Origin: Membranipora membranacea
Lineage: Eukaryota; Bryozoa; Gymnolaemata; Cheilostomatida; Membraniporidae
Length of the DNA: 64,000 nucleotides
Direction of reading: 5' to 3'
Assembly (NCBI GenBank): GCA_914767715.1
Contig: OU612069.1
Location: forward strand, 11,033,387-11,097,386
Shown in pieces: positions 62,301-64,000 of this stretch. A model generated the notes under the pieces. The model was given only the letters and a program-made list of their open reading frames with translations, was not told where the DNA came from and did no database searches. The translations under genes were made by a program, and so were the position numbers. Every line of letters begins with the position of its first letter. Within the stretch, counting starts at the first letter, position 1.

Positions 62301-64000
62301 GTGAGGTCAAAGTATATGGACAATAGTGACAATGGGTTTTGGCATATTGTTGAAATTCAGTGTCGCGCTATGACGTTGAGTCATGGCTACAGTGGTATGT
62401 CTGCCAAGTGGCTATGGTAGTGACAAAGAGTTAGCAGATTCATATACTGACTGTTTCAGAACAAAGGTTGATGACATTGTGTCCCAGTTTGAGCAACTAA
62501 AAATTCCACCTACCCATAATATGCAGGCAGACACTGGTATCAACTCGTTTGATGAGTTTAGTGAGTTGTCTCCTCAAGATGTCTGCAAGTTGCGACACCT
62601 TAAAACTTCACACCTTGATCATCTGTCCACTAAACAGTTCTCCATGGTTCGGCCATCTTTGTTGCTTCTTGTTACTAAACTGGTCAACTCATCCCAGATA
62701 TCAGGAGTTTTCCCCAATTTGTACAAACAGTCGCACATCACACCGCTCATCAAATCTTCTAAACTAGATGTAGACTCTCTTAAATCTTATCGTCCCGTAT
62801 CTAATCTATCTTTCATTTCTAAGGTATTAGAGACTGCTGTTGGAAAGCAGATTACAGCTCATCTTGACACCAATTCATTATTGGATGCACAACAATCAGC
62901 GTACCGTCAAGGACACAGCATGGAGACAGCTCTGCAGCATGTCCATTTGTCTGAATGCCAGCAGGTAGATCGTCGGCGCACAGTGTTCTTGATTCTCCTT
63001 GATTTATCAGCAGCCTTTGACACTAATTCTCATGAACACCTCCTTTCTTTGCTCTCTTCTAAATTCATGGTCGGTGGTTCTGTTCTCAGATGGATAAAAT
63101 CATATCTCAACGATCGCACTTTTAGAGTAAAAATCAACAGTGAGTTATCTGATCCTGTACCCGTAGGTGTGCCTCAAGGCAGCGTGCTTGGCCCTATTTT
63201 GTTTAATTGTGTGATTGCCTCATTACCTAGTCTTCTTGATAATATCGAGGTGAAATGTCACATGTACGCTGATGACACCCAGTTCTGGGTGAGTTTTGGT
63301 GAGAGTAAATCCATCAACAATGAAATAATAGCAAGATCAAGAGTCAGGCAAGCTTTCTCGATAATCTCCTCCTTCATGGAAAACAGCCACTTGAAACTTA
63401 ATCCCGCAAAAACTCGATTCCTCCCACTCTCACGCAATAAACAATCATCCTCATTTTCATCACTCGAATTAACTGATCATATCTCTGTTCCTCCTTCAGC
63501 TACTGTTCGAAACCTTGGCCTGATCATGGACTCTAAGTTGAATTTTCATGCTCACGTCAGTGATGTTCGAAAATCATGTTTCTTTCAACTAAAACGACTT
63601 AAATCAATCAGAACTTTCATTCCTGAAAGCCAGTTTTCCACACTCATACTACATTCATTACAAGCAGGCTTGATTTCTGTAACTCATTCTTCTACGCATT
63701 ACCTGACAATCTAGTCTCACGTCTCCAAGTCATTCAAAATTCCTGTGCCAAATGTATAACAGGTACAAACCACTATTCGTCAGCCACTGAAGCCAGGGTT
63801 AAACTGCACTGGCTACCCATCAGGTCCCGATCAAAATTCAAGTTATCAATCATGGCTCATAAAACCGTCCATCATCCCCATCTCATCCCTTCCTACATTT
63901 CTCAATCTTTCACAACTTCTAAACATGCCCGAACCACTCGTTTCAACTTAGCCAGAACTCTTGTGAGCAATTTTAAATGTAGGCTAAAAACAGTGGGTGG
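62300..64000 (+). mobile_element. CR1/L2-like LINE, truncated, running off the window
   Basis: Includes the reverse transcriptase frame and its frameshifted continuation. The 5' boundary near 62300 is a guess from where coding-like sequence starts. No target duplication can be read because the 3' end is outside. Confidence 0.7.
62383..63714 (+). pseudogene. CR1/L2-like reverse transcriptase, 5'-truncated and frameshifted
   Basis: A 443-codon frame covering most of a reverse transcriptase: SYRPVSNLSFISKVLE, LLDLSAAFD, VPQGSVLGPILF and the catalytic YADD at residues 295-298. The endonuclease half that should precede it is absent. After about 63656 the correct frame changes: homologous sequence continues in another frame (TSRLDFCNS, then ARVKLHWLPIRSRSKFK) to the end of the window. 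The element is therefore both 5'-truncated and frameshifted. It is not closely related to the 38.6-kb LINE; the motifs fit the CR1/L2 side of non-LTR elements. The 3' end lies beyond the window. Confidence 0.87.

Noticed and set aside
1-64000. CRISPR array, bacterial operons, rRNA genes
   Set aside because: No regularly spaced short direct repeats with unique spacers, no ribosome-binding-site operon structure and no rRNA sequence recognised; the exon-intron structure is clearly eukaryotic.

Overview
AT-rich animal DNA. Genes are cut into short exons with GT-AG introns, and the spaces between them are full of non-LTR retrotransposons, tRNA-derived SINEs, and piggyBac-like and hAT-like elements. 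The repeat mix and the gene family suggest a marine invertebrate, perhaps a deuterostome such as a hemichordate or echinoderm, but the species is not identifiable from the sequence. All gene models were built by reading splice sites, intron phases and paralogue alignment by eye.

The window is dominated by nine copies of one gene family, numbered 1-9 from left to right. Each complete member encodes a secreted protein of about 330-410 residues: signal peptide exon, pentraxin (LamG-like) domain on four exons, an optional Thr-rich mucin-like linker, and a C-terminal PAN/Apple-like Cys-rich domain. Exon phases are the same in every copy: all introns are phase 1 except the one between pentraxin exons 2 and 3, which is phase 0. 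Genes 1-5 lie on the minus strand and genes 6-9 on the plus strand, so the two arrays diverge from about 31-35 kb. Three subfamilies are visible: A (genes 1, 7, 8, 9), B (genes 2, 3, 4) and C (genes 5, 6, the head-to-head pair with the Thr-rich linker).

Genes 4, 5, 6 and 8 read as complete and intact. Gene 1 is intact but runs off the left edge. Genes 2, 3, 7 and 9 are damaged by nonsense codons, 1-base frameshifts, lost donors or lost exons. Genes 3 and 4 belong to a tandem segmental duplication of about 5 kb (12.6-19.8 and 21.2-26.45 kb), and each copy received a different TTAA-inserted transposon at the same position of the same intron.

Mobile DNA includes a 959-codon uninterrupted CR1/Rex1-like LINE between genes 6 and 7 (38.6-41.6 kb), two fossils of the same LINE (33.5 and 55.4 kb), a 5'-truncated, frameshifted CR1/L2-like LINE at the right edge, a 408-bp hAT-like element with a perfect 8-bp target duplication (51.8 kb), and a nested stack in intron 3 of pseudogene 9 (55.1-61.0 kb) made of a TTAA element, a hAT-like element and a 3.5-kb giant inverted repeat.

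Taken together, the locus looks like a fast-evolving birth-and-death cluster of secreted lectin-like proteins. A role in recognition or immunity is inference from the domains, not shown by the sequence.
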